Origin: Anoxybacillus flavithermus
GTDB taxonomy: Bacteria; Bacillota; Bacilli; Bacillales; Anoxybacillaceae
DNA length: 64,000 nt
Reading direction: 5' to 3'
NCBI RefSeq assembly: GCF_002742685.1
Contig: NZ_PEDM01000002.1
Span: 62,001-126,000, forward strand
The notes under the pieces are model-generated. The model made no database searches, had not been told where the DNA came from, and worked only from the letters and a program-made list of their open reading frames with translations. Position 1 is the stretch's first letter. Each line of letters begins with the position of its first letter. Made by a program: the position numbers and the translations under genes. Positions 1-9,533 of the stretch are shown piece by piece.

Positions 1-1
1 C

Positions 2-1561
2 GCCTACGTGCTCGGTACGATCGGCGGACTACGGAGCACGAACAAAAGCACGATTTCGCTTGAAGAAGTGAAACGAACATTTCGCGAACAGCTGTACGTT
101 CTGTTAAACGAAGAAGTTGACGGACTTTTACTTGAAACGTATTACGATTTTGAAGAATTGCAAACTGTTCTGTCCATCGCTCGTAAAGAAACGACGTTGC
201 CGATCATCGCCCACGTCACGCTTCACGACATTGGCGTGTTGCAACATGGCATGCCGCTTGCCGAGGCGCTTCGTCAATTAGAACAACTCGGTGCTGATGT
301 CGTCGGTTTAAACTGCCATCTCGGTCCGTATCATATGTTACGTTCACTTGAAGAAGTGCCGATTCCGACACACGCCTTCTTATCCGTATACCCAAACGCA
401 AGCTTACCGCAATATCGCGACGGTCGCTTCATTTACGAAACGAGCGAACAATATTTTGAAGAAACCGCCCGTGCGTTTCGCGATCAAGGGGTGCGCCTCA
501 TCGGCGGCTGTTGCGGTACGACGCCAAAACATATTGCCGCCATTGCTCGCGCCCTTGCTGACCGCACACCTGTATGCAAAAAAGATGTAAAACAACGGCA
601 TACAATCGTCGTTCAAGAAGCAGAACAAACAAAAGAGCCTTCCCTTGCCGACATCGCTCGCACACGGCGGTCGATTATCGTCGAGCTCGATCCACCGAAA
701 AAGCTCGGCTTAACAACATTTTTAGAAGGAGCAAAAGCGTTAAAAGAAGCACACATTGATGCCTTAACGCTTGCCGACAACTCGCTTGCGACACCGCGCA
801 TTAGCAACGTCGCTGTCGGCACGATCGTCAAACAACAACTGAATATGCGCCCGCTTATTCATATTACATGCCGCGACCGCAATTTAATCGGCTTGCAGTC
901 GCATTTAATGGGGCTTCATACGCTCGGCATGACCGACGTGCTCGCTTTAACAGGCGATCCGTCAAAAGTAGGCGACTTTCCAGGCGCAACGTCCGTCTAT
1001 GATTTATCATCGTTTGACCTTATTTCGTTAATTCGGCAATTTAACGAAGGGCTTTCGTATTCAGGCAAACCGCTCGGACAAAAGACGAACTTTTCAATTG
1101 CTGCCGCCTTTAACCCGAACGTGCGTCATTTAGATAAAGCAGTAAAGCGGATAGAGAAAAAAATTGAATGCGGGGCGCACTACTTTTTAACACAGCCGCT
1201 TTATAGCGAAAAACAAATCGAAGACGTGTATGAAGCGACGAAACATTTACCGACGCCGATTTACATCGGCATTATGCCGCTCACAAGCGCGCGCAACGCC
1301 GACTTTTTACATCACGAAGTGCCGGGCATTACGCTTTCAGACGACATTCGTGCCCGCATGGCTGCTTGTGCCAACGACCCGGTTCAATCAACGAAAGAAG
1401 GATTAGCGATCGCCAAAGCGCTCATCGATGCCGCGTTCGATTTATTCCAAGGCATTTATTTAATTACCCCATTTTTACGTTACGATATGACGGTCGAACT
1501 CGTTCGCTACATTCATGAAAAAGAGCGGCTCGCAAAAGAAAGGACGGTTTATTATGGCTAG
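2..1561 (+). CDS. yitJ: Bifunctional homocysteine S-methyltransferase / 5,10-methylenetetrahydrofolate reductase (5' end cut by window)
   Basis: The reading frame is open from the first codon at position 2, so the start lies before the window; about 519 residues are visible, against roughly 610 in B. subtilis YitJ. The N-terminal part is a homocysteine S-methyltransferase domain with the zinc-binding Cys of GLNCHLGP (near 314) and the Cys pair of GGCCGTTP (near 509). The C-terminal 300 residues, from about [10 protein letters not shown] onward, are a MetF-type reductase domain, including [15 protein letters not shown]. Family knowledge: the reductase half makes 5-methyltetrahydrofolate, the methyl donor of MetH, and the other half methylates homocysteine. 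The gene overlaps metH by 8 bases, so the two are co-transcribed. Any S-box leader would lie upstream of the window. Confidence 0.93.
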   Translation, partial: AYVLGTIGGLRSTNKSTISLEEVKRTFREQLYVLLNEEVDGLLLETYYDFEELQTVLSIARKETTLPIIAHVTLHDIGVLQHGMPLAEALRQLEQLGADVVGLNCHLGPYHMLRSLEEVPIPTHAFLSVYPNASLPQYRDGRFIYETSEQYFEETARAFRDQGVRLIGGCCGTTPKHIAAIARALADRTPVCKKDVKQRHTIVVQEAEQTKEPSLADIARTRRSIIVELDPPKKLGLTTFLEGAKALKEAHIDALTLADNSLATPRISNVAVGTIVKQQLNMRPLIHITCRDRNLIGLQSHLMGLHTLGMTDVLALTGDPSKVGDFPGATSVYDLSSFDLISLIRQFNEGLSYSGKPLGQKTNFSIAAAFNPNVRHLDKAVKRIEKKIECGAHYFLTQPLYSEKQIEDVYEATKHLPTPIYIGIMPLTSARNADFLHHEVPGITLSDDIRARMAACANDPVQSTKEGLAIAKALIDAAFDLFQGIYLITPFLRYDMTVELVRYIHEKERLAKERTVYYG

Positions 1562-4500
1562 TTTATTTGAACAGCTCGAAAAGAAAATTTTAATTATTGA
1601 CGGTGCGATGGGGACGATGATTCAATCAGCGAACTTAACTGCGGACGATTTTGGCGGCGAAGCGTACGAAGGATGTAACGAATATTTAACACTCACCGCT
1701 CCGCACGTCATTTCACATATTCACGAAGCGTATTTTGCCGCTGGAGCGGACATCGTGGAAACGAATACGTTTGGGGCGACCCGCATCGTCTTAGACGAAT
1801 ACAACCTCGGCCATTTGGCGCTTGAATTAAATATTGAAGCAGCGAAACTTGCGAAACAAGCAGCGGAAAAATATACAACAAGCGATCACCCTCGCTTCGT
1901 TGCTGGTTCGATGGGTCCGACGACAAAAACGCTGTCCGTCACAGGCGGAGCAACGTTTGCCGAACTCGTTTCTTCCTATGAAGAACAGGCGCGCGGGCTA
2001 TTAATTGGCGGCGTCGATTTATTGTTGTTGGAAACGTGCCAAGATACGTTAAACGTCAAAGCCGCCTTTCTCGGCATTACCGAAGCGTTTCAAGCGGTCG
2101 GAAAACAAGTGCCGCTTATGATTTCTGGAACGATTGAACCGATGGGAACGACGCTTGCTGGGCAAACGATCGAATCGTTTTTTATTTCCATTCAACATAT
2201 GAAACCTTTTGCCGTCGGTTTAAACTGCGCTACGGGCCCGGAATTTATGACCGACCATTTGCGCTCGCTCGCTTCACTAGCGAACACCGCCGTCAGCTGT
2301 TATCCGAACGCTGGGCTTCCTGACGAAGAAGGGCACTACCACGAAACGCCAGAAATGCTTGCGAAAAAAATTCGCCAATTCGCTGAAAAAGGATGGCTAA
2401 ACATTGTCGGCGGCTGTTGCGGCACGACGCCACAACATATTCAAGCGATTGCCGAAGCGGTGCGTGACATTCCGCCTCGTGTCATCCCGAAACAGTTTGC
2501 GATGCATGCTGTCTCAGGCATCGATGTGCTCATTTACGATGAAACGATGCGCCCGCTTTTTGTCGGAGAACGAACGAACGTCATCGGTTCGCGCAAGTTT
2601 AAACGGCTCATTGCGGAAGGCAAATATGAAGAAGCGGCAGAAATCGCCCGTGCCCAAGTAAAAAATGGGGCGCACGTCATCGACATTTGTTTAGCCGACC
2701 CTGACCGCGATGAAAAAGAAGATATGGAGCGATTTATTCAACAAGTCGTAAAAAAGGTGAAAGTGCCGCTTGTGATCGACTCGACCGATGAAGACGTCAT
2801 CGCCTGCGCCTTGTCGTATTCGCAAGGAAAAGCAATTATTAACTCCATTAACTTAGAAGACGGCGAAGAACGATTTGAAAAAATTGTTCCGCTTCTTCAT
2901 CAATACGGGGCAGCGGTCGTCGTCGGCACGATTGACGAACAAGGCATGGCGATTGACGCGAAACGAAAGCTAGACATCGCCCTTCGTTCATACGATTTAC
3001 TCGTCAATAAATATGGCGTGTCACCGCACGACATTATTTTCGATCCGCTCGTCTTCCCGATCGGTACAGGAGATGAGCAATATATTGGCGCAGCAAAAGA
3101 AACGATCGAAGGCATTCGTCTTATTAAACAACATTTGCCAAACTGTTTAACGATGCTCGGCATTAGCAACGTCTCATTCGGTTTGCCACCTGTCGGGCGG
3201 GAAGTGTTGAACTCCGTCTTTTTATACCATTGCACGCAAGCTGGTCTTGACTATGCAATCGTCAATACGGAAAAATTAGAGCGATTCGCTTCCATTCCTG
3301 AAGAAGAAGTACGGTTAGCCGAGGCATTGTTATTCGACACAAACGATGAAACGTTAAACGCATTTATTCAATTTTATCGCGATAAAACGAAACAACCAAA
3401 ACAAGCAAACGTTCATATGACGTTAGAAGAACGTCTTGCCACATACGTCATTGAAGGAACGAAAGACGGGCTCATCGAAGACTTGACGCTCGCTTTACAA
3501 ACGTACAGCCCGCTTGACATTATTAACGGTCCACTGATGAACGGAATGGACGAAGTCGGTCGTTTATTTAACGATAATCAGCTCATCGTCGCCGAAGTGT
3601 TGCAAAGCGCGGAGGTGATGAAAGCGGCCGTCGCCTTTTTAGAGCCGTATATGGAAAAAAACGAAACGAGCGTGAAAGGAAAAGTGCTACTTGCGACCGT
3701 CAAAGGCGATGTACACGACATCGGCAAAAATTTAGTCGACATCATTTTAAGCAACAACGGATTTCACGTCGTTGATTTAGGCATTAAAGTAACGCCGCAA
3801 CAGCTCATCGAAGCAGTGCGTCACGAACAGCCTGATATGATCGGCTTATCAGGGCTGCTTGTCAAATCCGCACAACAAATGGTGCTCACTGCACAAGACT
3901 TAAAACAAGCGGGTATTTCCCTGCCGATTTTAGTTGGCGGAGCGGCTCTGTCACGCAAGTTTACCGATACGAAAATTGCTCCTGAATATGACGGTATCGT
4001 TTTATACGCCAAAGACGCGATGGAAGGATTGACGCTTGCCAACCGCATCATTCAACAAGACATCGCCTATGAGAAAAAAGAAAAAATGGAACATGTAACA
4101 AAACAGCAAAACGCCGTTGCCGTCATGACAAAATCAAATGTGAAACGGGCGCCCATTTACGTTCCGACCGATACAGAAAAACATACATTAAAAGACATTC
4201 CGCTTTCGCATATCGAACCGTACGTTAATTGGCAAATGCTTCTTGGCCACCATCTCGGTTTAAAAGGAAATGTAAAAAAGCTGTTGGCAGAAGGAAACGA
4301 AAAAGCAATCATGTTAAAAGAGTTGATCGAGGAGCTGCTCGCTGAAGCAAAACAAACAAAGTCACTTGCGCCAAAAGCGGTATATCAATTTTTCCCAGCC
4401 AGAAGCGATGGCGATACGGTGATCATTTACGATCCGAGCGATCAACAAACAATGATCGAGACATTTACATTTCCAAGGCAAACGAAAGCACCGTATTTAT

Positions 4501-4943
4501 GTTTAGCAGACTATCTTTCTAGCGAACAAATCGACTACGTCGGACTGTTTGCTGTGACGGCTGGGGCAGGTGTGCGCGATTTAGCATTACGTTTCAAAGA
4601 AGAAGGACAGTTTTTAAAAAGCCATGCCATTCAAGCGCTAGCGCTTGAACTAGCGGAAGGATTAGCGGAACGCGTCCATCAAATTATGCGCGACCGTTGG
4701 GGCTTTCCGGATTCTCCTGATTTTACGATGGAAGAACGGTTTGCAGCAAAATACCAAGGACAACGTTTTTCTTTCGGCTACCCTGCTTGTCCAAATCTTG
4801 AAGATCAAGAGAAACTATTCCGTCTATTGCGTCCAGAAGAAATTGGCATTCATTTAACGGAAGGGTATATGATGGAACCAGAAGCGTCCGTTTCCGCCAT
4901 CGTCTTCGCCCATCCGGAAGCGAGATATTTTAACGTGTTGTGA
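1554..4943 (+). CDS. metH: Cobalamin-dependent methionine synthase MetH
   Basis: The protein has 1129 residues and all four MetH modules. Residues 1-300 are the homocysteine/zinc domain with C225 (GLNCATG) and C288/C289 (GGCCGT). About 320-600 is the pterin-binding domain, beginning near [16 protein letters not shown]. About 640-870 is the helical cap and B12 domain, with H721 of [10 protein letters not shown] as lower cobalt ligand. About 890-1129 is the AdoMet reactivation domain, with the [10 protein letters not shown] signature. It transfers the methyl group of methyl-THF to homocysteine through methylcobalamin. The ATG at 1554 is chosen over an upstream in-frame ATG at 1515 because AAAGGA sits about 9 bases before it and it matches the conserved N terminus. 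Its partner YitJ is directly upstream, and a full B12 operon follows on the other strand. The stop lies in a terminator stem. Confidence 0.97.
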   Translation: MASLFEQLEKKILIIDGAMGTMIQSANLTADDFGGEAYEGCNEYLTLTAPHVISHIHEAYFAAGADIVETNTFGATRIVLDEYNLGHLALELNIEAAKLAKQAAEKYTTSDHPRFVAGSMGPTTKTLSVTGGATFAELVSSYEEQARGLLIGGVDLLLLETCQDTLNVKAAFLGITEAFQAVGKQVPLMISGTIEPMGTTLAGQTIESFFISIQHMKPFAVGLNCATGPEFMTDHLRSLASLANTAVSCYPNAGLPDEEGHYHETPEMLAKKIRQFAEKGWLNIVGGCCGTTPQHIQAIAEAVRDIPPRVIPKQFAMHAVSGIDVLIYDETMRPLFVGERTNVIGSRKFKRLIAEGKYEEAAEIARAQVKNGAHVIDICLADPDRDEKEDMERFIQQVVKKVKVPLVIDSTDEDVIACALSYSQGKAIINSINLEDGEERFEKIVPLLHQYGAAVVVGTIDEQGMAIDAKRKLDIALRSYDLLVNKYGVSPHDIIFDPLVFPIGTGDEQYIGAAKETIEGIRLIKQHLPNCLTMLGISNVSFGLPPVGREVLNSVFLYHCTQAGLDYAIVNTEKLERFASIPEEEVRLAEALLFDTNDETLNAFIQFYRDKTKQPKQANVHMTLEERLATYVIEGTKDGLIEDLTLALQTYSPLDIINGPLMNGMDEVGRLFNDNQLIVAEVLQSAEVMKAAVAFLEPYMEKNETSVKGKVLLATVKGDVHDIGKNLVDIILSNNGFHVVDLGIKVTPQQLIEAVRHEQPDMIGLSGLLVKSAQQMVLTAQDLKQAGISLPILVGGAALSRKFTDTKIAPEYDGIVLYAKDAMEGLTLANRIIQQDIAYEKKEKMEHVTKQQNAVAVMTKSNVKRAPIYVPTDTEKHTLKDIPLSHIEPYVNWQMLLGHHLGLKGNVKKLLAEGNEKAIMLKELIEELLAEAKQTKSLAPKAVYQFFPARSDGDTVIIYDPSDQQTMIETFTFPRQTKAPYLCLADYLSSEQIDYVGLFAVTAGAGVRDLALRFKEEGQFLKSHAIQALALELAEGLAERVHQIMRDRWGFPDSPDFTMEERFAAKYQGQRFSFGYPACPNLEDQEKLFRLLRPEEIGIHLTEGYMMEPEASVSAIVFAHPEARYFNVL

Positions 4944-4972
4944 AAAAGCTGACTTTGATCAGCTTTTTCACA
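4939..4972. terminator. Bidirectional intrinsic terminator between metH and the PIN toxin gene
   Basis: A perfect 14-bp inverted repeat (4939-4952 with 4959-4972) surrounds a 6-base loop. The stem contains A5 on the left and T5 on the right, so it can stop transcription from either side. Both convergent stop codons (metH 4941-4943, toxin 4968-4970) fall inside the stem. Confidence 0.85.
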
Positions 4973-5387
4973 CAATACGATCGAGCAAATAATATTCACA
5001 TGCTAGTTTTTTAAAATCCTTTTCATTCCATGTGACGACCGCTTGTACGGTAGGAGAATGTTTCATAAGTGAACTAAGATAAGCATCAGCAAAGTCAACA
5101 CGATGCTTTCCATAACTCGCTATCGCTTGCAACACAACCTCTTTATCGATCGTTTTTATACATGAAGCCTCAACAAGCTGTGTTAAACGTTCAGCTATTT
5201 TTTCTTTCCGATAACCGTAACGTTTTGACTCAAGAACCCAACAACATTCTGCAATCACTAACGGATGTAGTACAAACGACAGTTCTCCGTTTACCGCCTT
5301 TTCGAATAATCGATAAGCAATCGGTGATTGGATTTTATCATCATTCGTTAAAAAGCGAACAATTACATTTGCATCTAAAATGTACAT
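4968..5387 (-). CDS. PIN-domain ribonuclease toxin (VapC-like)
   Basis: The 139-residue protein has the PIN-domain acidic residues: D5 (YILDANVIVRFL), E47 (VIAECCW), D98/D101 (VDFADAYL) and D124 near the end. This is the magnesium-binding arrangement of VapC toxins, which cut RNA, usually tRNA or rRNA. Its start overlaps the end of the AbrB-type gene by 13 bases, the normal layout of a toxin-antitoxin pair with the antitoxin translated first. All catalytic positions look intact, which matters because the antitoxin gene appears frameshifted. The RNA target cannot be read from the sequence. Confidence 0.85.
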   Translation of the reverse strand: MYILDANVIVRFLTNDDKIQSPIAYRLFEKAVNGELSFVLHPLVIAECCWVLESKRYGYRKEKIAERLTQLVEASCIKTIDKEVVLQAIASYGKHRVDFADAYLSSLMKHSPTVQAVVTWNEKDFKKLACEYYLLDRIV

Positions 5388-5675
5388 CGTTCATCTTCTT
5401 TCTTTTGCTTGCTAGCAAGCCATTGTTCCCTAGCTTCTTTTCGAATGTCCTCCCAATTCATATCTTTCTGTTCTCGCTTTGGTGGCATGCTTCCAAATAA
5501 CGATAGTAACGAATCTTTCTTTCTCACTTTCAACGTTACTTCTCGATTTTCGCCATAAACAAACACAACTTGATCGCCTGGTTCTGCTCCAAGCAATTCT
5601 CTCACCTTCGCCGGAATCGTCAACCTGATGTTTCGAAGAAAGCGTCGACGAATAAACATATGTGTTACTTTCCAT
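5375..5675 (-). CDS. AbrB/MazE-type antitoxin with an apparent +1 frameshift near its N terminus
   Basis: From a start at 5675, preceded by a strong G6 ribosome site, the frame reads MESNTYVYSSTLSSKHQV, a typical first strand of a SpoVT/AbrB domain. The expected continuation, TIPAKVRELLGAEPGDQV, is in the next frame. Removing one base around 5621-5624 joins the two into a normal protein of about 99 residues. The single open frame ending at 5375 can only start at an ATG at 5659, which gives an unrelated N terminus (MFIRRRFLRNIRL) and has no visible ribosome site. The C terminus (WEDIRKEAREQWLASKQKK) should wrap the toxin. The options are a real mutation, a read error, or a tolerated alternative start. 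Confidence 0.72.
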
Positions 5676-5727
5676 CGTATCCCCCCAAAATATTCTTTAC
5701 TTTTATTTTATCTTTACATTATTCAAC

Positions 5728-5752
5728 GATAAAGATGAAATATCATCTACAA
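5728..5752 (-). terminator. Weak hairpin at the end of the cobalamin operon
   Basis: An AGATGA/TCATCT inverted repeat with a 4-base loop spans the stop codon of the adenosyltransferase gene and is followed on the minus strand by AT-rich sequence without a clean T run. It is the only candidate terminator for the long operon, and it is weak. Read-through into the toxin-antitoxin pair is possible. Confidence 0.3.
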
Positions 5753-6268
5753 ATCAATCCCTTTAATCGCATGAACGCCTTTATGATAATAATGTTTCAC
5801 TTCTTTCATTTCCGTCACTAAATCGGCAAGTTCAATTATTTCCTCTTTTGCCCCCCTTCCTGTCACGACAACATGCGTATGAGCTGGCTTATTCGTTAAC
5901 GTATGCACGACATCTTGAAGTGGCAAAACATCATCAATTGGAAACGATGTAATGGCTAACGCCACATTTAATTCATCTAAAATGGCGATGTCGTACTCCC
6001 CAGACAACATACATTTTTTTGCAAGCGCCCACCCTTTTTGCAACGCTTCGCGATGTTGTTCTGGCGTTTTCGTCCACGTAAAGCCAACGCCTGTTTGATG
6101 CACGGCAATACCAAGTTGCTGCAATATTTTTGCTTCTCCATATGGACGATGCGGCGATTTTATAAATTGAATAACAATCACTTTTTTTCCGTGCCCCGCA
6201 GCGCGGACGGCAAGACCGACAGCTGCGGTTGTTTTTCCTTTTCCGTCTCCCGTATAAACAATTACCAT
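5747..6268 (-). CDS. btuR: Cob(I)alamin adenosyltransferase (CobO/BtuR family)
   Basis: The 173-residue protein begins MVIVYTGDGKGKTTAAVGLA, where GDGKGKTT is the modified P-loop of the CobO/BtuR family, followed by VIVIQFIK. The family transfers the adenosyl group of ATP to cob(I)yrinic acid diamide or cobalamin, making the Co-C bond of coenzyme B12. The ATG at 6268, with GGAAG just upstream, is preferred to a GTG five codons earlier. It overlaps cobA by 7 bases and is the last gene of the cobalamin operon. PduO or EutT types look quite different, so the family call is firm. Confidence 0.93.
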   Translation of the reverse strand: MVIVYTGDGKGKTTAAVGLAVRAAGHGKKVIVIQFIKSPHRPYGEAKILQQLGIAVHQTGVGFTWTKTPEQHREALQKGWALAKKCMLSGEYDIAILDELNVALAITSFPIDDVLPLQDVVHTLTNKPAHTHVVVTGRGAKEEIIELADLVTEMKEVKHYYHKGVHAIKGIDL

Positions 6269-7011
6269 TTTTCTTCCACCCACTTTAACTGATCGTGCAG
6301 TTTCACAACATCCCCGACGACAATAATGGCAGGGGAAGAAAGTTGTTTTTCATGAACGATGGCAACGATTGTTTGTAACGTACCGACAACCGTTCGTTGT
6401 TTATTTGTCGTCGCCCATTCGATGACTGCCACAGGCGTCTCGCCATCTTTGCCATGACGTTGCAACTGTTCACAAATGTAAGCGATATTTGCCATCCCCA
6501 TATAAAATACGATCGTATCTGTTGCATTACTTAATGCGTCCCAGCGAATGCGATCACGTTCTCCGCTTTGATGCCCCGCAATAAACGTCACCCCGCCCGC
6601 ATAGTTGCGATGCGTCACCGGAATGCCCGCATATGCCGAAGCAGCGACGCCAGCTGTCACACCGGGGACGACTTCATACGGAATGCCGTGCGCTCGCAAA
6701 TGCTCCGCCTCTTCTCCACCGCGACCGAACATAAACGGATCGCCGCCTTTTAATCGAACGACCGTTTTTCCTTGCAACGCATGTTCTACAAGCCATTCGT
6801 GAATTTGTTGTTGAATGTTTCCATGTTTTCTCGGCTCTTTGCCACAATATAAAAGCTCCGCTCCTTCTTTCGCGTAAGTCAACAGTTCACGACTGATGAG
6901 ACGATCATAAATAATAACATCCGCCTTTTCGATACATTCACGTCCATATACAGTAATAAGCTTGGGATCGCCAGGACCTGCGCCAACAATATATACTTTT
7001 CCTTTATTCAT
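6262..7011 (-). CDS. cobA: Uroporphyrinogen-III C-methyltransferase (SUMT)
   Basis: The 249-residue SAM-dependent tetrapyrrole methylase has the N-terminal loop VYIVGAGPGDPKLITV, the RLKGGDPFMFGRGGEE segment and the PGVTAGVAASAYAGIPVTHR motif typical of SUMT. It methylates uroporphyrinogen III at C2 and C7 to give precorrin-2, the entry point of the cobalamin and siroheme branches. There is no fused uroporphyrinogen-III synthase or CysG dehydrogenase domain. The ATG at 7011 is chosen on homology; the longer open frame only reads back through cobT. It overlaps cobT by 8 bases. A precorrin-2 dehydrogenase for the next step is not in the window. Confidence 0.95.
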   Translation of the reverse strand: MNKGKVYIVGAGPGDPKLITVYGRECIEKADVIIYDRLISRELLTYAKEGAELLYCGKEPRKHGNIQQQIHEWLVEHALQGKTVVRLKGGDPFMFGRGGEEAEHLRAHGIPYEVVPGVTAGVAASAYAGIPVTHRNYAGGVTFIAGHQSGERDRIRWDALSNATDTIVFYMGMANIAYICEQLQRHGKDGETPVAVIEWATTNKQRTVVGTLQTIVAIVHEKQLSSPAIIVVGDVVKLHDQLKWVEEKW

Positions 7012-8029
7012 TATGATCGCTCCCTGTTGATACGTTTGCAGTGGAAAATGTCGCCATATGAAGCATCGCCATCGCCATATGAACAATCGGAAACGCGACT
7101 GCGGCTCCACTTCCTTCGCCAAGACGCATACACAAATCAAGAAGCGGCTTTTTATGTAACAACTCCAGAGCGATGCGATGACCCGGTTCTTGCGACTGAT
7201 GTCCCGCAATCATATAATGGACGACACGTTTATCTATTCGTTCGGCGATTAACGCTGCGACGGTACAAATAAAGCCATCAAGCAAAATCGGAATGCGCCG
7301 CTCTGCCGCTGCGATCATCGCTCCTGCCATCGCCGCAATTTCAAGTCCGCCGATTTTTGTCAATAAATCGATAGCATCGGACGCATTCGGCTGATGAAGC
7401 ATAAGCGCTCGTTCAACGACTCTCCTTTTATGTTTCACCGCTTCATCATGAATACCTGTTCCTTTGCCGACAAGCTCTGTAACACTTCGACCGCTCACTG
7501 CCGCTAACAACGCACTGGCAGTTGTTGTATTCCCGATCCCCATTTCCCCGACGATGAGACAACGAATACCGCCATCAATCATCCGATTTGCTTGTCGATA
7601 TCCGACTTGTACCGCTTGCTCCGCTTCTTCTTTCGTCATCGCTTGCTCATCGACAAAATTGTTCGTTCCATACGCCACTTTTTCGTTAATGATGTTTTCC
7701 TCATGAATATCAACCGCCACGCCAACATCAACAACTGAAAATATTGCCCCAATTTGTTGACTAAATACGTTAATCGCCGCCCCACCGCGCGCAAAATTTA
7801 ACACCATTTGCGCCGTCACTTCTTGTGGATATGCGGACACCCCTTCTTTTGCGATGCCGTGGTCAGCGGCAAACACGAGTACGCCCGGCGGTGTGACGCT
7901 TGGAAAACGTTCCCCTGTCATTTTCGCAACCTCGATGGCTAGTTCCTCAAGTCTTCCAAGACTGCCGCGCGGTTTTGTCAATTGATCAATATAATTGCGT
8001 ACTTCTTCCCCAATTTGTTCATAAAGCAT
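7004..8029 (-). CDS. cobT: Nicotinate-nucleotide--dimethylbenzimidazole phosphoribosyltransferase
   Basis: The 341-residue protein makes alpha-ribazole phosphate, the lower-ligand nucleotide, from dimethylbenzimidazole and nicotinate mononucleotide. CobT signatures include LTKPRGSLGRLEELA near the start, VFAADHGIAKEGVSAYPQEVT, GEMGIGNTTTASAL, GHQSQEPGHRIAL and MRLGEGSGAAVAFP. The last holds the conserved Glu proposed as the catalytic base in this family. Two adjacent ATGs (8032 and 8029) follow an AAGGGGGAG site; the second has the better spacing. The stop overlaps cobA and the start overlaps cobQ. Its presence shows that this strain completes the nucleotide loop, although CobU, CobS and CobC are not here. 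Confidence 0.95.
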   Translation of the reverse strand: MLYEQIGEEVRNYIDQLTKPRGSLGRLEELAIEVAKMTGERFPSVTPPGVLVFAADHGIAKEGVSAYPQEVTAQMVLNFARGGAAINVFSQQIGAIFSVVDVGVAVDIHEENIINEKVAYGTNNFVDEQAMTKEEAEQAVQVGYRQANRMIDGGIRCLIVGEMGIGNTTTASALLAAVSGRSVTELVGKGTGIHDEAVKHKRRVVERALMLHQPNASDAIDLLTKIGGLEIAAMAGAMIAAAERRIPILLDGFICTVAALIAERIDKRVVHYMIAGHQSQEPGHRIALELLHKKPLLDLCMRLGEGSGAAVAFPIVHMAMAMLHMATFSTANVSTGSDHNE

Positions 8030-9533
8030 CATTATCTCCCCCTTGAAATTCAATCATTTTCTGTTCAATCGTTTTCACATCGACATATGTTTCAATACAA
8101 TCTGCTAGCTCATCGAATGCTTGCTCACGTAATTGCCGATAAAGCGGGCGCTCCGCTAATGGCGGAAGTTGTTTTTTTCTCCGCACGTCGTTTAATAAAT
8201 GATGACGAAACGAATCGTTATGAAATAAATCGTGCATATACGTTCCGATGACGCGCTCATCTTTCGTTTTACATCCATCTGTTTTACCGTTGAGCAAAAT
8301 AAGTGGTTCTCCATGTTTCACAATCGAACGCCCCATATGAATTTCATATCCTTTTACATGAAACGTTTTGTTTTTATAGATTAATCTTCCTTCGCATAAC
8401 ACCGTCGTTTTTTCGCATGCAAGCGTCGTTTCAACCGGCAACAAACTCAATCCATCTATGTCATCGAGCGGTGTTTCGACATGAAATGGATCTTTAATAC
8501 GTTCACCGAGCATTTGATAGCCACCGCAAATGCCGATCATTGTCACATCGGTTCGTTCATATAAACGCTGGACGGCAGAAAACAGCCCCGTTTCTTTTAA
8601 AAAGCGAACGTCTTCAATCGTATTTTTACTTCCAGGAAAAATGAGTATATCAGGCTCGTCTAATGCGGATACATCCGTCACGAACCGTACCGAACAATCC
8701 GATTCAACAAAAAACGGATCGATATCTGTAAAATTCGAGATGCGCGGATATTGGATGACTGCAATATCAATCATTTTCGTATCATCTTTTTTCGTCGCAT
8801 AACGAGAAAGCGTCACAGAATCTTCGGCATCAATTCGCATGTGCATGTACGGGACAACGCCAAGCACAGGCACGCCTGTATATTGCTCAAACCAACGCAA
8901 TCCCGGCTGAAGAAGCGAAAGGTCGCCGCGAAATTTATTAATGATCACCCCAATGACACGTTTCCGATCACATTCATCTAACAACTGCAATGTGCCAACT
9001 AAACTCGCAAACACTCCTCCACGCTCAATATCACCAATCAAAACAACGGGGGCGTTCGCCATGCGCGCCACGCGCATATTGACAAGCTCACGATCGTTTA
9101 AATTCACCTCCGCAGGACTGCCTGCTCCTTCAATGACAAGACGATCATATCGTCTCATTAATATGTCAAGCGACTGTCGAATAAGCTCAAGTCCGATGTC
9201 AAAAAACTCGCTGCGGTAAGTACTCGCTTTCATATTTTCGTACGGTTTTCCATGCACAACAATTTGCGCTTCTTGATCGCGGCTCGGCTTAATTAAAATC
9301 GGATTCATATGCGTCGTCGCTAGCACGCCTGCCGCTTCTGCCTGTACCCCTTGGGCACGTCCGATTTCTTTCCCATCGACCGTTACATATGAGTTAAGTG
9401 ACATATTTTGCGATTTAAATGGTGCCGTCTTCCACCCGTTTCGTGCAAAGATGCGGCAGAAGGCGGTCGCGATGACGCTTTTTCCAGCATCCGAATGCGT
9501 TCCTTGAAACATAATCGGAAGCGCCTTACGCAT
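8019..9533 (-). CDS. cobQ: Cobyric acid synthase (CobQ/CbiP)
   Basis: The 504-residue glutamine amidotransferase amidates side chains b, d, e and g of adenosylcobyrinic a,c-diamide. It starts MRKALPIMFQGTHSDAGKSV, a dethiobiotin-synthetase-like ATP site. The C-terminal half has the GATase core with the Cys of MIGICGGYQMLGE and the His of VIGTYMHDLFH. The ATG at 9533 follows GAGGTG with 7 bases between. It overlaps cobB by 8 bases and cobT by 11. The length matches the family norm of about 500. It differs from CobB below in its N-terminal domain and the four-amide specificity known for CobQ. Confidence 0.95.
   Translation of the reverse strand: MRKALPIMFQGTHSDAGKSVIATAFCRIFARNGWKTAPFKSQNMSLNSYVTVDGKEIGRAQGVQAEAAGVLATTHMNPILIKPSRDQEAQIVVHGKPYENMKASTYRSEFFDIGLELIRQSLDILMRRYDRLVIEGAGSPAEVNLNDRELVNMRVARMANAPVVLIGDIERGGVFASLVGTLQLLDECDRKRVIGVIINKFRGDLSLLQPGLRWFEQYTGVPVLGVVPYMHMRIDAEDSVTLSRYATKKDDTKMIDIAVIQYPRISNFTDIDPFFVESDCSVRFVTDVSALDEPDILIFPGSKNTIEDVRFLKETGLFSAVQRLYERTDVTMIGICGGYQMLGERIKDPFHVETPLDDIDGLSLLPVETTLACEKTTVLCEGRLIYKNKTFHVKGYEIHMGRSIVKHGEPLILLNGKTDGCKTKDERVIGTYMHDLFHNDSFRHHLLNDVRRKKQLPPLAERPLYRQLREQAFDELADCIETYVDVKTIEQKMIEFQGGDNDAL

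Noticed and set aside
1515-1553. Upstream in-frame ATG for metH
   Set aside because: It lacks a ribosome site and adds 13 residues not expected for MetH; the ATG at 1554 fits both.
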